Positions 5,940 to 7,157 of a stretch of DNA of 7,157 nucleotides are shown in pieces. The stretch comes from JADDRA01 sp035553895. Its GTDB lineage: Bacteria > Actinomycetota > Acidimicrobiia > Acidimicrobiales > CADCSY01. The position numbers and the translations under genes were made by a program. The first letter of the stretch is position 1, and every line of letters starts with the position of its first letter. Under the pieces are notes generated by a model. It saw only the letters and a program-made list of their open reading frames with translations, was not told where the DNA came from and did no database searches. The DNA is taken from assembly GCA_035553895.1 (NCBI GenBank), contig DATMJI010000092.1, positions 1 to 7,157 on the forward strand. The letters run 5' to 3'.

Positions 5940-6901
5940 CGGCGGCAGGGACGGGCGAGCGGCCGGCCCGCTCTGGCTGGGCCCGGGTGGGGCGGGCTGC
6001 CTACCTGGCCGTCGCCGCCGCCGCTCTGGCCTGGCTGGGCTGGGACCAGCGCCGCGAGCTGGCCGTCCTGGTGGACGACGCCCGCCCCGGGCTGCTGGTG
6101 GTGGCCCTGGCCGTCACCGGGCTCCAGCTCTGGGTGGCCGCCGCCTTCTGGAGCGCTGCCCTGGCCGCCCTCGGCCAGTCCGTCCCCCGGGCTGCGGTGC
6201 TCGACGCCAGCGCCCGGTCGCTGCTGGCCCGCTACCTCCCCGGCAGCCTCTGGTACGCCGTGGGCCGGGGTGCCCTTCTGCGCCACCAGGCCTCGAGGCC
6301 GGCGTTGGCAGTGGTGGCCACCCTCGAGATCGGCCTCAGCGTGGTGGTGGGGTTCGTGCTCGGCACCGGGCTCCTGTTGGCCACCCGCCAGCTCGCCCCT
6401 GGCGTGGGCGCGCTGGGGGCGACCGGCGTGGTCATCGCTGCCGCCGGGTGCTCGCCCCCGGTGCTCAACCGGGCCCTGGCCTGGTGGGCTCGGCGCCGGG
6501 GGGCGGCGGCGGTACGCCTGGGCTGGCGGCCCTACCTGGGGATGGTGGGATGGATGGCCCTGTTCTGGGTGGTCTCGGCCGGCTCGTTCACCCTCTACCT
6601 CCACGCCTTCCCGGCCTCGGTGGGCGAGGCCGGGAACCCGCCGGTACTGGAGGTCGCCGGCGCCTTCCTCGTCGCCCGGGTGGTGGGCGCCCTGGCCCTG
6701 TTCGCCCCCCAGGGACTCGGGGTCTTCGAGGTGACCCTGGCCACCCTGTTGGCCTCGTCGGCCGCCGGTCCCGACCCCTCCCTCGGTGGCCTGGTGCTCG
6801 TCATCGCCGGCTACCGGGCCCTGGTCCTGGTGCGCGACGGGCTGGCCGTGACCACCGCCGAGGCCCTCCACAGCCGCCGCCAGGACTCCCCCCCGCCCTG
6901 A
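5936..6901 (+). CDS. Lysylphosphatidylglycerol synthase TM region / UPF0104-like membrane protein
   Basis: A 321-aa integral membrane protein with about seven to eight hydrophobic segments (roughly 20-36, 52-80, 126-149, 156-172, 200-224, 238-257, 260-275, 283-299). Two signatures of the UPF0104/LPG-synthase membrane domain family are visible: ARYLPGSLWYAVGRGALL (98-115) and the C-terminal APQGLGVFEVTLATLL (257-272), with GYR (292-294) in the last segment. This domain is the flippase half of MprF and also occurs alone near glycosyltransferases. No aminoacyl-transferase domain follows, so this is a stand-alone membrane unit, perhaps for moving a lipid or glycolipid across the membrane (inference). 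The start is GTG 5936, overlapping the upstream TGA as GTGA with no Shine-Dalgarno, so translation is probably coupled. The open frame from 5807 is overlap shadow. It ends at 6901, 37 nt before the first tandem hairpin. Confidence 0.85.
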   Translation: MTAAGTGERPARSGWARVGRAAYLAVAAAALAWLGWDQRRELAVLVDDARPGLLVVALAVTGLQLWVAAAFWSAALAALGQSVPRAAVLDASARSLLARYLPGSLWYAVGRGALLRHQASRPALAVVATLEIGLSVVVGFVLGTGLLLATRQLAPGVGALGATGVVIAAAGCSPPVLNRALAWWARRRGAAAVRLGWRPYLGMVGWMALFWVVSAGSFTLYLHAFPASVGEAGNPPVLEVAGAFLVARVVGALALFAPQGLGVFEVTLATLLASSAAGPDPSLGGLVLVIAGYRALVLVRDGLAVTTAEALHSRRQDSPPP

Positions 6902-6938
6902 GCCACGACACCCGACCGCAACAAGGGCCCGCCCCCGC

Positions 6939-6997
6939 TCCCCAACTGGTGGCAGGAACGGGGCCAGAGTGGTGCCGGTTCTGCCACCAGTTCGGAT
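6939..6997. repeat. Tandem hairpin element, copy 1
   Basis: Arms AACTGGTGGCAG (6944-6955) and CTGCCACCAGTT (6981-6992) are perfectly complementary. They enclose a 25-nt centre that continues the stem, with mismatches at centre positions 3 and 7. After one C-C mismatch the outer stem extends by CC/GG. It is the first of three near-identical units and starts 37 nt after the last gene stop. It could be the 3' end or terminator of the DUF2142-UPF0104 transcript, but no T-tract follows. Confidence 0.9.
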
Positions 6998-7004
6998 GGG
7001 TCTC

Positions 7005-7063
7005 TCCCAACTGGTTGGCAGGAACGGGGCCAGAGTGGTGCCGGTTCTGCCACCAGTTCGGAT
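7005..7063. repeat. Tandem hairpin element, copy 2
   Basis: Begins 65 nt after copy 1 (CCCAACTGG at 7006 versus 6941). The 25-nt centre (7022-7046) is identical to copy 1. An extra T in the left arm (7009-7021) gives a one-base bulge against the right arm (7047-7058). The outer stem can extend through the inter-unit sequence (TCTCT before, GATAGG after) with one mismatch, so the repeat spacer itself is partly paired. Confidence 0.9.
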
Positions 7064-7070
7064 AGGTCTC

Positions 7071-7128
7071 TCCCAACTGGTGGCAGGAACGGGGCCAAAG
7101 TGGTGCCGGTTCTGCCACCAGTTCGGAT
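7071..7128. repeat. Tandem hairpin element, copy 3
   Basis: Begins 66 nt after copy 2. Arms are 7075-7086 and 7112-7123, perfectly complementary over 12 bp. The 25-nt centre differs from copies 1 and 2 by a single G-to-A at centre position 12, in the apex of the hairpin and so not disturbing the stem. Sequence after it (7129-7157) diverges to G-rich DNA, so the array appears to end here, 29 nt before the window edge. Confidence 0.9.
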
Positions 7129-7157
7129 CGGAGGGGGTGGGCCGTCAGGGGCCGGGG

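Noticed and set aside
5459..6871. Minus-strand 470-codon frame opposite the two membrane-protein genes
   Set aside because: Hydrophilic and repetitive composition, antisense to two membrane proteins with good family motifs.
6801..7118. Repetitive small proteins encoded across the tandem hairpins (e.g. NWWQNRHHSGPVP repeats; plus strand WCRFCHQFG repeats)
   Set aside because: The repetition comes from the DNA repeats. Unit lengths of 65 and 66 nt do not keep one frame, and changes preserve the fold rather than a peptide.
6939..7128. CRISPR array
   Set aside because: The period is near 66 nt, but what would be spacers are nearly identical between units and part of the hairpin; no cas genes nearby.

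Overview
The window is very GC-rich, with third codon positions almost always G or C, frequent GTG starts and three GTGA stop/start overlaps. It also carries two genes for the deazaflavin cofactor F420. Together these point to an actinobacterium. A deep-branching lineage such as Acidimicrobiia is possible, but that is inference.

Layout. Bases 1-138 hold the last 45 codons of a plus-strand gene whose tail looks like an extended-SDR sugar-nucleotide epimerase. It converges, with only 5 nt between stop codons, on a minus-strand operon read right to left: GT4 glycosyltransferase (2955-1804), cofD (1807-860) and cofE (863-144). These genes are joined by two GTGA overlaps, so they are almost certainly co-transcribed and translationally coupled. 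CofD transfers a phospho-(enol)pyruvyl or phospholactyl group to the deazaflavin FO, and CofE then adds the glutamate tail. CofE here is the short single-domain form, without the nitroreductase-like half of mycobacterial FbiB.

Upstream on the minus strand is a second GT4 glycosyltransferase (4225-3107). A 115-nt divergent regulatory region (4226-4340) separates it from a plus-strand pair: a large polytopic DUF2142-like membrane protein (4341-5939) and, coupled by another GTGA overlap, a lysylphosphatidylglycerol-synthase-TM/UPF0104-type membrane protein (5936-6901). Two cytosolic GT4 enzymes, two polytopic membrane proteins and the epimerase tail fit a surface-glycan or glycolipid locus. The F420 genes sit inside it, attached to one glycosyltransferase.

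The least explained content is non-coding. A roughly 60-nt hairpin element occurs once between the two glycosyltransferase genes (3027-3089) and three times in tandem, with a 65-66 nt period, after the last gene (6939-7128). All copies have the same 25-nt loop length and mismatches at the same stem positions. They differ at one paired position by a compensatory change. The hairpins lie just beyond both 3' ends of the divergent GT2 / DUF2142-UPF0104 block. No tRNA, rRNA, insertion sequence or CRISPR array was recognised.
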